Assembly: GCA_030691545.1 (NCBI GenBank)
Contig: JAUYEE010000341.1
Location: 1 to 38,765 of the forward strand
Origin: a bacterium
Lineage (GTDB): Bacteria > Auribacterota > JABMQX01
Length of the DNA stretch: 38,765 nucleotides
Direction: 5' to 3'
Below are positions 25,984 through 34,863 of this stretch, piece after piece. Under the pieces are notes generated by a model, which did not search any database, was not told the DNA's origin, and worked only from the letters and a program-made list of their open reading frames with translations. The position numbers were made by a program, and so were the translations under genes. Within the stretch, counting starts at the first letter, position 1, and every line of letters begins with the position of its first letter.

Positions 25984-26162
25984 TCATTTGTTCACGTCCT
26001 GTGGTGCCGTGAGCCAGCCGACGCCCATTTCCCAGGCGAGACCGGAGCGGTCGGGTTGCCAATCGCCCGCCGCTGGTTTAGTGAGCGACGGATCGCCCTG
26101 ACGGCTCCGGCGGTCGAAGCCGGTCCCGGCAGCGAAGGCCGCCAAGTCTATCGGATACCCCC
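25984..26162 (-). pseudogene. C-terminal relic of a second beta-helix protein
   Basis: Overlapping the stop of the beta-helix gene at 26148, another frame reads PIDLAAFAAGTGFDRRSRQG, DPSLTKPAAGDWQPDRSG, LAWEMGVGW and ends at TGA 25986-25984. This is the closing pattern of secreted beta-helix proteins (LAAWxAxTGFDxxSxxxDPxFxxPxxGDWxLxxxSPAxxxGxG). It has no start of its own, so only the end of such a gene survives. It directly precedes the GH123-like gene's leader. Confidence 0.5.
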
Positions 26163-27572
26163 TGTGACCAGCGGATGCGGATAGGTGTAAGGCGTATAAC
26201 CGGGTTTTGGAGTGTTGTTGAAGTAGTCGCGGTTCTCCCGGATCACTGAGTGTTGGCTGCCAACAACACCGCCTGGATTGTTGGGGACCGGAGTCCAATT
26301 GTTGTTCCACAGATACAGCGGTTCCGAGGACTGGTGAGGCCATGAGGCAGGCGGATCGGGGTCTCTTGGCAACAGATCGCACGTGCCCCACCCCACCTGA
26401 TCAAGACAGGGATACCCGCTGGAGTCCTGATTGCCGTCCCAGGGGTTTGTCCCCGTGGCCATGCCCCAGGGCATATACGCCCGGTCACTCCTGTAGTTTG
26501 CCGTCAATATCCCAATCTTGTATCCTGACTGGCCCCCGGCGCCGCGAAAGGTGTTATTGAAGATCACTCCTGTTCCGCCTCGCAAGTAGACGCCGCAGAA
26601 CAAAAAATGCGACGTCGTGAAGACGTTGTCATAGATCTCGTAGCTTCTCACGCCGCGAAACCGTCCGGTGGACTCAGTGCCATGAGTGGCAAGATTGTCG
26701 TCGGTGACCGAGTTGTGCCGAAACACAAACCGGCCCCCGCCCATAGAATCTACCACGCCAGCTCCCGCGACGCCGGATCCGATGAACGTGTTGTCCTCAA
26801 GGTAGATTGCCTTTTCCGTACCGAGCGCCAGGGGCTCGGCAAAACTGCCATCGCCATACTCATGGCCGCCCCAATTCTCGTGCCAGATGACATTCCCCTG
26901 TTTCCCATTGGACAGGTCAAACACGCAATGGTCCACAACCCCATACAGGGCGCCATAATAGCGTATCGCCGAGGTGCCGGGTTTGTCGAACTTGAGGTGA
27001 TCCAGTCGAAAGTCCTGCGCGTTGCCGGCCACGGCTACGGTTCCCTTGTTGTACACCTGCGTGTCCTGCGCCATGCCCCGAAAGATCATACCGGTAAGCC
27101 TGAATCTCTTTCCCATCGCCAGGTTGATGGGCATGAGAACCGTGGCCTCCCTTCCTCCCGATTTGTTGACGTTGTCAATGATGATGGTCTGGTCAATCCC
27201 TGCGCCCCGGATGGTAATGGCTTTCGGTGTGCTCACCTTGACTCCCGTGGTCCACGTGTAGGTCCCTGCCGGAATCACTACCGTGTCGCCGTCTTGCGCG
27301 GCATTGATCGCCGCCTGGACATCCGCGCTGCCGCCGCTGGCTGCCGAGTGCGTATCCGCCCGAGCAAGATCCGCCGCTTTGGCCATGGTTTTCAGGGGCA
27401 GTTTCGCCGTCCTCGTGCCCTCGTCGGATGCGTGCTGGATCTGCGTGTCAGCGACGTAATCGCCTGCGCAGGTGCCCCGGCTGACGAGGACAAAGGCGGC
27501 GCACGATAGCCATAAGAACCGCAGGGTCCTCGGCGTCGCGCATCTACTCGCGCGCGTGCGTGGAAGTAACAT
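26148..27572 (-). CDS. Secreted right-handed parallel beta-helix protein
   Basis: 474 residues from ATG 27572; the start is uncertain. No ideal ribosome site exists, and the frame is open upstream to ATG 27716, which has GAAGGA too close. The chosen ATG puts a hydrophobic signal at about 17-36 (TLRFLWLSCAAFVLVSRGTCAG). Residues 82-105 (SADVQAAINAAQDGDTVVIP, AGTY) are the classic start of a pectate-lyase-like helix, followed by IRGAGIDQTIIID. Coils run from 120 to about 345 (RLTGMIFRGM, RLDHLKFD, GVVDHCVFD, YLEDNTFIG, FVFRHNSVTDDN, YEIYDNVF, VIFNNTF). The chain closes with RENRDYFNN and PGYTPYTYPHPL, usual for this group. The substrate is unknown. The stop lies inside a relic of a related gene end. 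Confidence 0.76.
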   Translation of the reverse strand: MLLPRTRASRCATPRTLRFLWLSCAAFVLVSRGTCAGDYVADTQIQHASDEGTRTAKLPLKTMAKAADLARADTHSAASGGSADVQAAINAAQDGDTVVIPAGTYTWTTGVKVSTPKAITIRGAGIDQTIIIDNVNKSGGREATVLMPINLAMGKRFRLTGMIFRGMAQDTQVYNKGTVAVAGNAQDFRLDHLKFDKPGTSAIRYYGALYGVVDHCVFDLSNGKQGNVIWHENWGGHEYGDGSFAEPLALGTEKAIYLEDNTFIGSGVAGAGVVDSMGGGRFVFRHNSVTDDNLATHGTESTGRFRGVRSYEIYDNVFTTSHFLFCGVYLRGGTGVIFNNTFRGAGGQSGYKIGILTANYRSDRAYMPWGMATGTNPWDGNQDSSGYPCLDQVGWGTCDLLPRDPDPPASWPHQSSEPLYLWNNNWTPVPNNPGGVVGSQHSVIRENRDYFNNTPKPGYTPYTYPHPLVTGGIR

Positions 27573-27762
27573 GGGCCTTTCCGTTGCGCCAGCGAGGGGA
27601 ATCGGCGTCGCGGTGGCGCACACCTCCGCGTGAGTCGTCAGGATGCCCAGCGCCTGCCTTGCCATTCCCGTGGGCAACTTGCAGGCCCGGTCGCCGATGC
27701 CTTTCGCTCGTTTCATTGTCCTTCTCGCTTTTCTTTTTGGATGTCCTGGCATTTGGCTTCGC

Positions 27763-29916
27763 TTACTGCGACCGGGCAATACCACGGAGTCGCCGCAACT
27801 GCTCGGAGCCGGAGAAGTAAAGGTCGCTGCCGACGTACGTCGGATAGCCGGGGGGATCGAGCTTCCCGACAACGTGGACGCTCGCGTCCTTCGGGTTGAT
27901 GCGCACCAACACGTCCTTGAGATAAGTCCAGATGAAACCGTCCGGGCCGCGCGTGAGGGATAGGTATTCGTAGGATGGGTCCACCCAGTGGGGCCAATAG
28001 GCGTCCACCGAGACGCCCCAGGGGAGGGCTTTGCGGAATAGCACCTCGCCGGTGGCGACATCCACGCCATACAGCAAGCCAATGCCAGGGCGCCCCGGGT
28101 CCGCCGTGTCCGTCGTCAGTCCGAGCAGCCGTCCTGGTGCGACCTCGATGACCAGGCCGGTGGTCCGAGCTTTCGGGACGGGCACAATCTCACGGACAAT
28201 CCCCTGCTCGCTCACGTTGTACACGAACAACTTGGCCTCCGTGGACCGGCGGTTGTCATTCAACTCGTCCGCCGCCGTCGAAGTGGAGATGACGAGCAAA
28301 CGCTCGCCGAGCGAAGGCGCAATCCAGTGGACCATGTACCCGCTCAGTGGCTTCCAAAACCCGTCGAGCGAGCCTGTCTTCGGGTCATACCAGCCCAGGC
28401 CGCCGCCGGTGTAGTTACGCTCTCCGAATCCGCCGAAGTAGATTTTGCCATCAGCACCGAGGGCGGAGCTGTGCATGATCGCCACGCGCGTGGCCCGAAA
28501 CTCGCCGATGCGGCGAGGATTGCTCGCCGCGCTCGCCTCGCCTGGCGCCGGTTGATTGGGCGGGCCGCCCTTGCCCAACGTCCAGGGCTGATTGGGGTCA
28601 TAGACGAAGAGCGGACCTCCCGGATAGCCGCTCGAATAGAGCTTGTCGCCGGAAACAATCGTGGTATAAGGGGCCAGCCCGGTGCGCGGGCCGCAGTAGG
28701 TGGTCTGGTCGGTCTTAGGATCGAAAATGAACGTGCCGACGTAATCGTCACCCGTCCCGTACAGGCGGCCGTCCGGCAACACCGACAAGGGGTTGATACG
28801 ATGGGGGTAGCTGTTGACTCCTTCGAGGCGGATTGATTTCCAGCCAGACAGTCCCGGCCCAGTTTGGGTATCTGCGCCGGGCGGGGCTTTCTCCGCTTGC
28901 GCCTTCGCATCCTCGCGGGAGCGGAACCACACCACTGCATTGCCTTCTGCGTCCGGGTCAATCTGGCCGAAATAAACCTCCGGCTTTGGCACGGCTTTGT
29001 CCCACGGGGAAGTCTGCTTGGGCCACGGCGGCTCATCGTTCACCTTCGGGATAGCCTCCCCATGATACAGCCAGTACTCCTTGTCGGGCGCGCCGCTGCC
29101 CTGGGGGACGCGGGCGTACGCGCCCGGGAACTGCTCGAGGATGTCCATCACGCGCTCCGTTGGGGACTCCAGAAGCACCTTTTGCTCCCCGGTCTTCAGG
29201 TTTACGGCCACAAGGTACCAGGCGGGGACCATCCCGCTGGCGATATAGGCGTGCGTGTCATCCACCCCCATGACGTAACGGCTCCAGGCGCCGTTGGGGT
29301 GGCTTGGCCCGACTGCGCCGAAGTCCTTGACGACTTTGCCCAGCTTCGGATCGTAGATGTAAAGGCCGACTTGATTGCCCCGGGTCCCTGTGCCGTAGAT
29401 CCGTTCGTCCGGTCCGACCACAAGCGGGCGAACCTCGCCTCCAAGCCCTGGAACGATCTCGCCCCGCTCGTCCAGCGTGTTCGTCGCCGGGTCATACACG
29501 AACAGACCCATGCTCCACGTCCGCCTCGACGGGGTGGCGATGTAGTACCTGCCGTCGAAGCCGAGAGCCCGACCCGACAGGTAGAACTGATGGCCGTCCG
29601 GCAACCGCTGCTTCTTCACCTGCCCCGTGCCCAGGTCAACGACATACAGCCACGTCGGCCCGTAATACTCCTTGAAATAAATCTGGAGGAGGTCCCACGT
29701 TTTGCCGTCAGGGTTCGGCACCAGCCAGCGCTCCCAGACATTCACCCCGCGCGCCGGCTCGCCCAGCAACTCGGTCTGCAGAACGGGGGCCTGTTCCAGT
29801 GCCTGCTCCAGCTCCGGCTGCTCGGCGACGCGCCACGGCTCGTCGGCGAGACCCCGGCTCACCAAAAGCATCGCCGCGGTACACAATCTGATCCACCAAA
29901 CGGCGTTCGTACTCAT
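27763..29916 (-). CDS. Large secreted beta-propeller protein
   Basis: 717 residues. ATG 29916 with AAGGAAAAGGT just upstream. Signal 1-24 (IRLCTAAMLLVSRGLA). At least nine blade-like units carry the core LxVYDPxTGxxxx: LYVVDLGTGQVKK, LFVYDPATNTLDE, LYIYDPKLGKVVK, TFIFDPKTDQTTY, LFVYDPNQPW, LGWYDPKTGSLDG, LFVYNVSEQGIV, LYGVDVATGEVLF and LVRINPKDASVHV. These are spread over the whole chain, so one large or two joined propellers are likely, of the PQQ/kelch-like type. No cofactor-binding or catalytic set can be recognised. A sensing, binding or scaffold function is inferred. It sits between an esterase gene (54 bases upstream) and a beta-helix gene in Array B. Confidence 0.75.
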   Translation of the reverse strand: MSTNAVWWIRLCTAAMLLVSRGLADEPWRVAEQPELEQALEQAPVLQTELLGEPARGVNVWERWLVPNPDGKTWDLLQIYFKEYYGPTWLYVVDLGTGQVKKQRLPDGHQFYLSGRALGFDGRYYIATPSRRTWSMGLFVYDPATNTLDERGEIVPGLGGEVRPLVVGPDERIYGTGTRGNQVGLYIYDPKLGKVVKDFGAVGPSHPNGAWSRYVMGVDDTHAYIASGMVPAWYLVAVNLKTGEQKVLLESPTERVMDILEQFPGAYARVPQGSGAPDKEYWLYHGEAIPKVNDEPPWPKQTSPWDKAVPKPEVYFGQIDPDAEGNAVVWFRSREDAKAQAEKAPPGADTQTGPGLSGWKSIRLEGVNSYPHRINPLSVLPDGRLYGTGDDYVGTFIFDPKTDQTTYCGPRTGLAPYTTIVSGDKLYSSGYPGGPLFVYDPNQPWTLGKGGPPNQPAPGEASAASNPRRIGEFRATRVAIMHSSALGADGKIYFGGFGERNYTGGGLGWYDPKTGSLDGFWKPLSGYMVHWIAPSLGERLLVISTSTAADELNDNRRSTEAKLFVYNVSEQGIVREIVPVPKARTTGLVIEVAPGRLLGLTTDTADPGRPGIGLLYGVDVATGEVLFRKALPWGVSVDAYWPHWVDPSYEYLSLTRGPDGFIWTYLKDVLVRINPKDASVHVVGKLDPPGYPTYVGSDLYFSGSEQLRRLRGIARSQ

Positions 29917-29970
29917 ACCTTTTCCTTTCTTGCTTGCCTGCGTCTTCGCCCGAGCGGGTCCGCAGCTCCT

Positions 29971-30930
29971 TCATCGCGACTTCGCACCCTGCGGCCCTTT
30001 TCCCAAGCCCCGGACGATCCATTCCTGAGCCTCCTTCCACATGGCCTCGGTGACTCCGTGTCCCGCCTCGGGGAACGGCGGGAGGCGCAGGCGGTCCCGG
30101 TCTCTTCCGTAGAGGGGCTCAAGGTCTGCCACGAAGCGGCGCACCGACTCGATGTCAATGTACTCGTCGCGACTGCCGCTCGCGATGAACAGCGCCTTCG
30201 GCGGGATTTGGCCGAAGCGGGGCTTCGGGTCAATCGAAGCCACCAACTCGCGGAGGCGAGGGCCGTAGGAAGCTTTCCGCGCTTCCTGCTCGGGGCCGGG
30301 CGGGATCTTCGTCACGTCCCACCAGAAGTCTACCGCGCCGACAATGCTCGCCACGACGCGGACGCGCGGCTCTCGCCAGGCGAGGACCATGGCCGCGCTG
30401 GCTCCCATAGACACCCCTGTAGCCGCGACCCGGGAGGCATCCATATCCGGGCGCCGGGCGAGTGCGTCAAGGATGACCGGGATGTCCTTTACTGTGCGGG
30501 CAATAGAGGTTTGATGGACCCAGATGCTGTACTCTCCGCCGAGGGAGGCAATGTTATCGCCGTGAAAAATGCCGGCAATGGAGCGCTCGCCGTGGAGATG
30601 AGCGTCAATGGTGAGAGCGAAGATGCCTCGCGCAGCAAGATCGCGACACCAACCCTCGAGGTTCTCCTTCGCACCCCGGAAGGAATGCAAACAGATCGCC
30701 ACCGGGAAGGGGCCGCCCGAAGCCGGATGGATAGCGACCGCAGGCACGGCTTCGTCGGGATCGAAACCCGGGAGACGGAGTTGCTCACGAACGAGTCCGC
30801 CGGGCAGGTCCTTGCGCTCGAGGACCTGCATTTCCGGGGGAGGACCAACGGCTGCCGCGGAAAGAGGCTCAGGAATAAGGATCAGTAGGAAGGTCAGAAC
30901 AGCTATCCTGCTCCGCGAGATCATCTGCAT
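29971..30930 (-). CDS. Secreted alpha/beta-hydrolase (dienelactone-hydrolase / acetyl-xylan-esterase-like)
   Basis: 319 residues. ATG 30930 has GGAGG six bases away and starts a signal peptide (RIAVLTFLLILIPEPLSAAA). The fold is clear: strand PVAICLHSFRG (76-86, oxyanion region), FALTIDAHLHGER (104-116), nucleophile elbow TGVSMGAS with Ser174, Asp255 in SGSRDEYID and His291 in EAGHGVT. The DAHxHGxR segment and the Ser-Asp-His order match the dienelactone-hydrolase/acetyl-xylan-esterase group. Removal of acetyl or similar esters from polysaccharide is inferred from the neighbours. The gene is 13 bases after the small lipoprotein gene. It is a distant fold relative, not a close paralogue, of the esterase at 17788. 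Confidence 0.75.
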   Translation of the reverse strand: MQMISRSRIAVLTFLLILIPEPLSAAAVGPPPEMQVLERKDLPGGLVREQLRLPGFDPDEAVPAVAIHPASGGPFPVAICLHSFRGAKENLEGWCRDLAARGIFALTIDAHLHGERSIAGIFHGDNIASLGGEYSIWVHQTSIARTVKDIPVILDALARRPDMDASRVAATGVSMGASAAMVLAWREPRVRVVASIVGAVDFWWDVTKIPPGPEQEARKASYGPRLRELVASIDPKPRFGQIPPKALFIASGSRDEYIDIESVRRFVADLEPLYGRDRDRLRLPPFPEAGHGVTEAMWKEAQEWIVRGLGKGPQGAKSR

Positions 30931-30943
30931 GGTATTTCCTCCA

Positions 30944-31183
30944 TTACTTCGCACTGTCCGGTAGCACCCGTAGGTCCAGGATCTCCATGCCCAGCTTCCC
31001 GGCCGGCACATGGTTGACCACGGGCTCAAAGATCAGCCGGACGCTCTCATTTTCTACCGTCACGCGGCTGGGTGTCTCCGTGACGGGCACCTCCGCGCGA
31101 CTTGTGCAGGCACCGAGCGCCAACATCGCCATTCCGGCAGCCAGGCTCCAGGCCCATGCGCCGGTGCGTTTTACTCGCCTCAT
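30944..31183 (-). CDS. Small putative lipoprotein
   Basis: 79 residues. ATG 31183 has AAAGGAG eight bases upstream and overlaps the TGA of the relic before it (ATGA). A hydrophobic segment ends in a lipobox-like LALGAC (Cys26), so lipid anchoring is likely. The mature part (about 50 residues) contains VTVENESVRLIFEPVVNHVP and GKLGMEILDLRVLP. It may be a complete small protein or a truncated beta-sandwich domain. The function is unknown. Its position among secreted enzymes suggests a surface or periplasmic role. Confidence 0.55.
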   Translation of the reverse strand: MRRVKRTGAWAWSLAAGMAMLALGACTSRAEVPVTETPSRVTVENESVRLIFEPVVNHVPAGKLGMEILDLRVLPDSAK

Positions 31184-31428
31184 TGTTGTGCTCCTTTCAG
31201 TATCGGCAGCTCGATCTGCGACAAGCGGGTTGCGTTCGCCGGGCGGACGGCGAGAAAAACCGCCTTCCTCCCTTCGAGCGGAATGTCGGTCGCAGTATGG
31301 ACCATTCCGTTGTACCGCTGGAAGCCTGGCGGCACAATCGTACCACCAGGAGCCGGCGTTGCCCTGTCGCGATGGAGTCCTGTACCAGTCTCGCTCAGGG
31401 TCGTTCCACCTGAAATAGTCATCGGCGA
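31180..31428 (-). pseudogene. Frameshifted C-terminal relic of an unrecognised secreted protein
   Basis: After the stop of the GH50-like gene, the same frame continues with ADDYFRWNDPERDWYRTPSR and QGNAGSWWYD. Near 31334-31340 the protein-like signal moves to another frame: VPPGFQRYNGMVH, TATDIPLEGRKAVFLAVRPA, NATRLSQIELPILKGAQQ, ending at TGA 31182-31180. A single-base indel would join the two into about 80 continuous residues. No start codon precedes the first part, so only the end of the gene is present. The family is not recognised. The TGA still overlaps the lipoprotein's ATG. Confidence 0.5.
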
Positions 31429-31438
31429 GCGAACACGT

Positions 31439-33406
31439 TCATCGCACATCGCTCAAGGTGAACTGGCCTCTCCACTCGACGCGGTAGGCGCGGCAGTGAC
31501 TGTAGAAAGTGGAGGCAAATTCGATCGTGTCGCCCGGTTTGAAGCGCTCCCTGCCGAACAGCTTCGCGGGCAGTTCCATGGCGGCGATGTTTTGTGTGTT
31601 CAAGAAGACGCCGGAGAGATTGGCGACCCGCTCGGCCGGTTGACTGATAACGGGCTGTGCTCCGGCGCCGATGCGCGCGCGAATTGGCTCGTTGACGCCG
31701 CCGATAGAAACGACCCACTCGGCACGATCGTCTTCGGGAACGACTCTGTCACGGTAAAGAGCATCCTCGACAACGTCCTGCGCGTAAAGCCCAAAATAAA
31801 CGGCCTCCCGGTTCCAACACACGTACAGGTCCGCCAGAGGAAATTCGGAAACGGGTCTGACGAACCCTCGCTCACGATCCCAGTGCTTGAGAGCCAGCTT
31901 CGACCTGAATTGTCCGAGGGGATCGAGGGGTGCTGGCGGCACGCCTTGAGATGCGTCCGGGCGGGCGCGGCGCGGCTGACTTTTGAGAGAGATCAGATCG
32001 AGTGCCGACGCGGTTGCGGTGAGTGCCTCGTACGGTTGGTCGTGGATGTCCACGAGCCCGAAGTTGAAATTCTCGCTGTCGGGTCGCCCGTGAGTCGGTT
32101 CGTCGTAATATTGAAACCAGTCGGCTCCGATGACGTAAGGGATTCCCGAGAGGGCCTCAAGCGTGGTGCAGAATCCCCTGGCACGTTCCTCTTGGGTCAC
32201 CACGACCGGAAAGACCCCATGATTGTTCTGATTGCCGCTACGATTTTCTTGGGCGGACATGTAGAACTCGCTGACGAGAACGGGCTTGCCGGTCAACGCA
32301 TGAAGCGTCTCGAGATAGAACCGGACGAAGGACCCGTCGTTCCAACTGGCGTTGAGGTTGCTCGAGACAACGTCCACGTACGGGGTGCATGCGCGCGCCA
32401 CTTCCGGATAGTAAAAGGACTGGTAGCGGTCGCCTAAGATCAACGCCCGCTGGTCGTATTTGCGAATGATCTCGTGGACGAGCGAGTAGTAGCGCTTGCC
32501 CACGAGACCGAGAAACCGGCGCATCGTGCGAATGCCATCGCCGCCGGGACACAGATAGAGTATGCCGCGCTCGTCCAGTTCCTCAAAATTCTGGACGCCT
32601 TCTGGCTCGAAGTCTCTCAGCAATTCGGACCAGTCATTGTGATAGGTTTGCCGGAGCAATTCCATCAGGCGCCGCCGCTGTCCGCTCGTGGGGGCTTGTT
32701 CCAGAGTCATCCTGAAGAGCGGGGCATTCCACCAGCCCATCTCGTTGTCGCTGTAATAGCCAAGCACAGGTGGGTCGTCGCGCAGCGCCAGAATCTGTTC
32801 GCGCGCGACTTGATCCATGCGGTCAACGATTTTGGAGTCCCACATGTCCCACCAGGGAGCCCCGGCAGTGGACCCGATATGAAGCACCGGCGTGAAAGCC
32901 ATCGGGGTCTCCCGGCGTTGTCTCAGGGTCTGGAAATCGCTCCAGCCGCCAATTGTTGTGAAGCCCCACGCATTGAGGCGCTTCAGAGTGGACTCGGCCC
33001 ATCGGGTCGCGTCGGGATAATGCTGCCAGGCCGCATAGCCTGGGTTATCCAATTTGAACTCCTCTCGCGAAGCCCCTTGATCCACGCAGCAAACGCCGAA
33101 GGAGAAGAAGCGGCCTCCATTGGGCTTGGTCAACCACGCAACTCCATCCTGCTGTTGAATGGAAAAAGGCTTTCCTGCTGGCGGAATTTCAGCCTGCGCC
33201 AACGAACTGTTGGGGGAGCTGTCGGTCGGGGTCGTGTCACCACTTGTGGGCGCGCGCTTGCCCGTGGCCGGCTGAGCCGGGGTCGGTTGGGCGGCGTCCT
33301 TTGGGTATGTGCGATCGGACTGCTGTAGCTCAACGCACAATCCCGGCGCTAACCGGGCGATGACCAGCAGAATCAAGATTCGATCGCCTTGGGCTCCGCG
33401 TTTCAC
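31439..33406 (-). CDS. Secreted GH50-like (agarase-type) glycoside hydrolase with C-terminal binding domain
   Basis: 655 residues. The start is GTG 33406, overlapping the TGA of the upstream gene (GTGA), with GGAG at 33413-33416. N-terminal hydrophobic signal at about 9-24, then a Pro/Thr/Ser-rich linker to about 75. The barrel (80-470) carries LGYYSDNEMGWWN, giving acid/base Glu222, and PVLVSEFYMSAQ, giving nucleophile Glu380. VIGADWFQYYDEPTHGR and FNFGLVDIHDQPY are strongly reminiscent of GH50 beta-agarases and related GH-A enzymes. Residues 500-650 form a CBM9-like or DOMON-like beta-sandwich (ADLYVCWNREAVYFGLYAQD). Cleavage of an agar- or porphyran-like galactan is a reasonable guess only. 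The gene lies in Array B directly behind the tandem GH5-clan pair. Confidence 0.78.
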   Translation of the reverse strand: MKRGAQGDRILILLVIARLAPGLCVELQQSDRTYPKDAAQPTPAQPATGKRAPTSGDTTPTDSSPNSSLAQAEIPPAGKPFSIQQQDGVAWLTKPNGGRFFSFGVCCVDQGASREEFKLDNPGYAAWQHYPDATRWAESTLKRLNAWGFTTIGGWSDFQTLRQRRETPMAFTPVLHIGSTAGAPWWDMWDSKIVDRMDQVAREQILALRDDPPVLGYYSDNEMGWWNAPLFRMTLEQAPTSGQRRRLMELLRQTYHNDWSELLRDFEPEGVQNFEELDERGILYLCPGGDGIRTMRRFLGLVGKRYYSLVHEIIRKYDQRALILGDRYQSFYYPEVARACTPYVDVVSSNLNASWNDGSFVRFYLETLHALTGKPVLVSEFYMSAQENRSGNQNNHGVFPVVVTQEERARGFCTTLEALSGIPYVIGADWFQYYDEPTHGRPDSENFNFGLVDIHDQPYEALTATASALDLISLKSQPRRARPDASQGVPPAPLDPLGQFRSKLALKHWDRERGFVRPVSEFPLADLYVCWNREAVYFGLYAQDVVEDALYRDRVVPEDDRAEWVVSIGGVNEPIRARIGAGAQPVISQPAERVANLSGVFLNTQNIAAMELPAKLFGRERFKPGDTIEFASTFYSHCRAYRVEWRGQFTLSDVR

Positions 33407-34833
33407 GGCTGTCTCCGAAGATAAAGCACGGCGTCGCCGGCGAAGGGCGCCTTGAGGCCGCGTTTGTCGCCGCCCAGCGCCACCTCACCGGGTGTAATCG
33501 TTCCGTCAACAGGGTGCATCCACTCCAGCGCGAAAGTGCCTGCCGCCGCTGTTAGGTCCACAGTTGCTTCTCCGCCATCGGGCAGGTAAACAAGATACTC
33601 CTGGCCCGGATTCGCCAGGCAGAACCGGGTCGAGGACAATTCGTTCCGCGGCGCCATGGCGGCGAGATTCATCCGTTCGGCGCATGTTCTGGTCAGCCCC
33701 ATCGCCTTGCGCGCATCTTCCATTTCGGCTTCGCTGATGGCGAACCAATCCTGCTTGTGCAGCGGGTCCATGTAAATCGGATGGTGCCCCCGGGTAAAAC
33801 TCTTCCAAACCCAGACCCGGTCGCCGCCCACGCCCCAGAGGTGATCCGTGTCGCTGAGGATCACCTTCCGGCCGTCGGCGGCCGGCGGGTCGTTCTGATA
33901 ATCGCCGGAGACACCATCGTTTTGGGGCGAAATCCAATCCGCGGGGCTGCTCAGAAGGGCGGCCATCGAGCCCTCCCGGCCGCTGTCGAAAGCCGTCATC
34001 CCGACGGGGTGTTGCTTCGGCTTGGCCGCTTCATACTCTTTGATATATCTGACGATATGGTATTGCCAGTCCTTAGAGAAGATGGCGGTCTCGTTCGTAA
34101 TCTCGTACAGCACGTTGTCGAGGTCGTTGAGAGTATCAATGACCTTGCGAATATAAGCCTCCTGCAGGCGAGTGACAGCGGGCACCTGGAGCGAGTGAAC
34201 CTCTTTGCCTTCACCGTCCTTATCCGGATCTCCATTGATCCCGTTGATATTGTTCGCCTCATTGAAGGGGTGCACCGGCCACGGATTTCCATAGCCGTGG
34301 CTATAGATGCTCCACCCCTGAAACAGCATCACGCCGACGTAAATGCCCCGGTCCCCGGCGGCGACCACCCGCGACCGCAGCCGCTCAAAGTATCCCGGAT
34401 TGAACTGCTTGAGATCGAACTTGGGTTTGCCGTCCGTAGCCGTTCCCGGACCTGTCCTGACCCAGGGCGCCGGCTCGTAATACAAGTCGTTTTCCCCAAC
34501 TTCCCACGACCACATCCGGATGTAATTATGGTTGAACCTCGCCAGGAGTCCCAGGTAGCCGTCGTAATCGAATTTCTCGGTCAGAGTTTTCCCGAGTTTT
34601 GCGGAATCCTGCAGATTGTTCCAATGATGCGAGCCGGTCAGGTAAACGGCTTTCAAGGAGCCATCCGGCATCATCGCGCCGTCGGTGAAATAGCGAGAGT
34701 TCTCCGGGTGAAGATGAAGCGGGCCCTTTCCCGGCGTCGCGTCTGGCCGTGCGGCAGATGGTGGCGTTTGAGCCGCGACCGACACGACAATCAGCGCCCA
34801 AAAGCAGGCGACCATTTGCTTCACTGTCTTCAT
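33403..34833 (-). CDS. Secreted GH5-clan-like (DUF6298/DUF4038-type) glycosidase, tandem copy 2
   Basis: 476 residues. ATG 34833 with GGAGGG nine bases upstream. Signal 1-22 (MVACFWALIVVSVAAQ). PENSRYFTDG and SLKAVYLTGSHHWNNLQD (59-76) open the barrel, with NHNYIRMWSWE (101-111) and GPGTATDGKPKFDLKQFN following. Asn247-Glu248 (YEITNE) is the acid/base pair of GH5-clan enzymes. At the strand-7 position it has KVILSDTDHLWG, with Asp328/Asp330 where Glu would serve as nucleophile. The C-terminal domain (QEYLVYLPDGGEATV...FAGDAVLYLRRQP) is of the collagen-binding type. It is 30 bases after its tandem paralogue and overlaps the GH50-like gene by GTGA. Confidence 0.78.
   Translation of the reverse strand: MKTVKQMVACFWALIVVSVAAQTPPSAARPDATPGKGPLHLHPENSRYFTDGAMMPDGSLKAVYLTGSHHWNNLQDSAKLGKTLTEKFDYDGYLGLLARFNHNYIRMWSWEVGENDLYYEPAPWVRTGPGTATDGKPKFDLKQFNPGYFERLRSRVVAAGDRGIYVGVMLFQGWSIYSHGYGNPWPVHPFNEANNINGINGDPDKDGEGKEVHSLQVPAVTRLQEAYIRKVIDTLNDLDNVLYEITNETAIFSKDWQYHIVRYIKEYEAAKPKQHPVGMTAFDSGREGSMAALLSSPADWISPQNDGVSGDYQNDPPAADGRKVILSDTDHLWGVGGDRVWVWKSFTRGHHPIYMDPLHKQDWFAISEAEMEDARKAMGLTRTCAERMNLAAMAPRNELSSTRFCLANPGQEYLVYLPDGGEATVDLTAAAGTFALEWMHPVDGTITPGEVALGGDKRGLKAPFAGDAVLYLRRQP
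33413..33416 (-). promoter_or_regulatory. GGAG ribosome site for GTG start at 33406
   Basis: GGAG lies six bases before the GTG and inside the end of the previous coding region. This supports a coupled GTG start rather than a later ATG. Confidence 0.5.
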
Positions 34834-34863
34834 AGTCTGTTTTCCCTCCAGTTAGAGTGCGCA

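Noticed and set aside
28864..30888. 674-codon open frame on the plus strand crossing two minus-strand genes
   Set aside because: It spans the propeller and esterase genes and their gap; composition is Arg/Pro/His-rich without motifs, as expected for an antisense shadow.
31010..32437. 475-codon open frame antisense to the GH50-like gene
   Set aside because: It is an antisense shadow of a gene with intact GH-A catalytic motifs, with no start signal.
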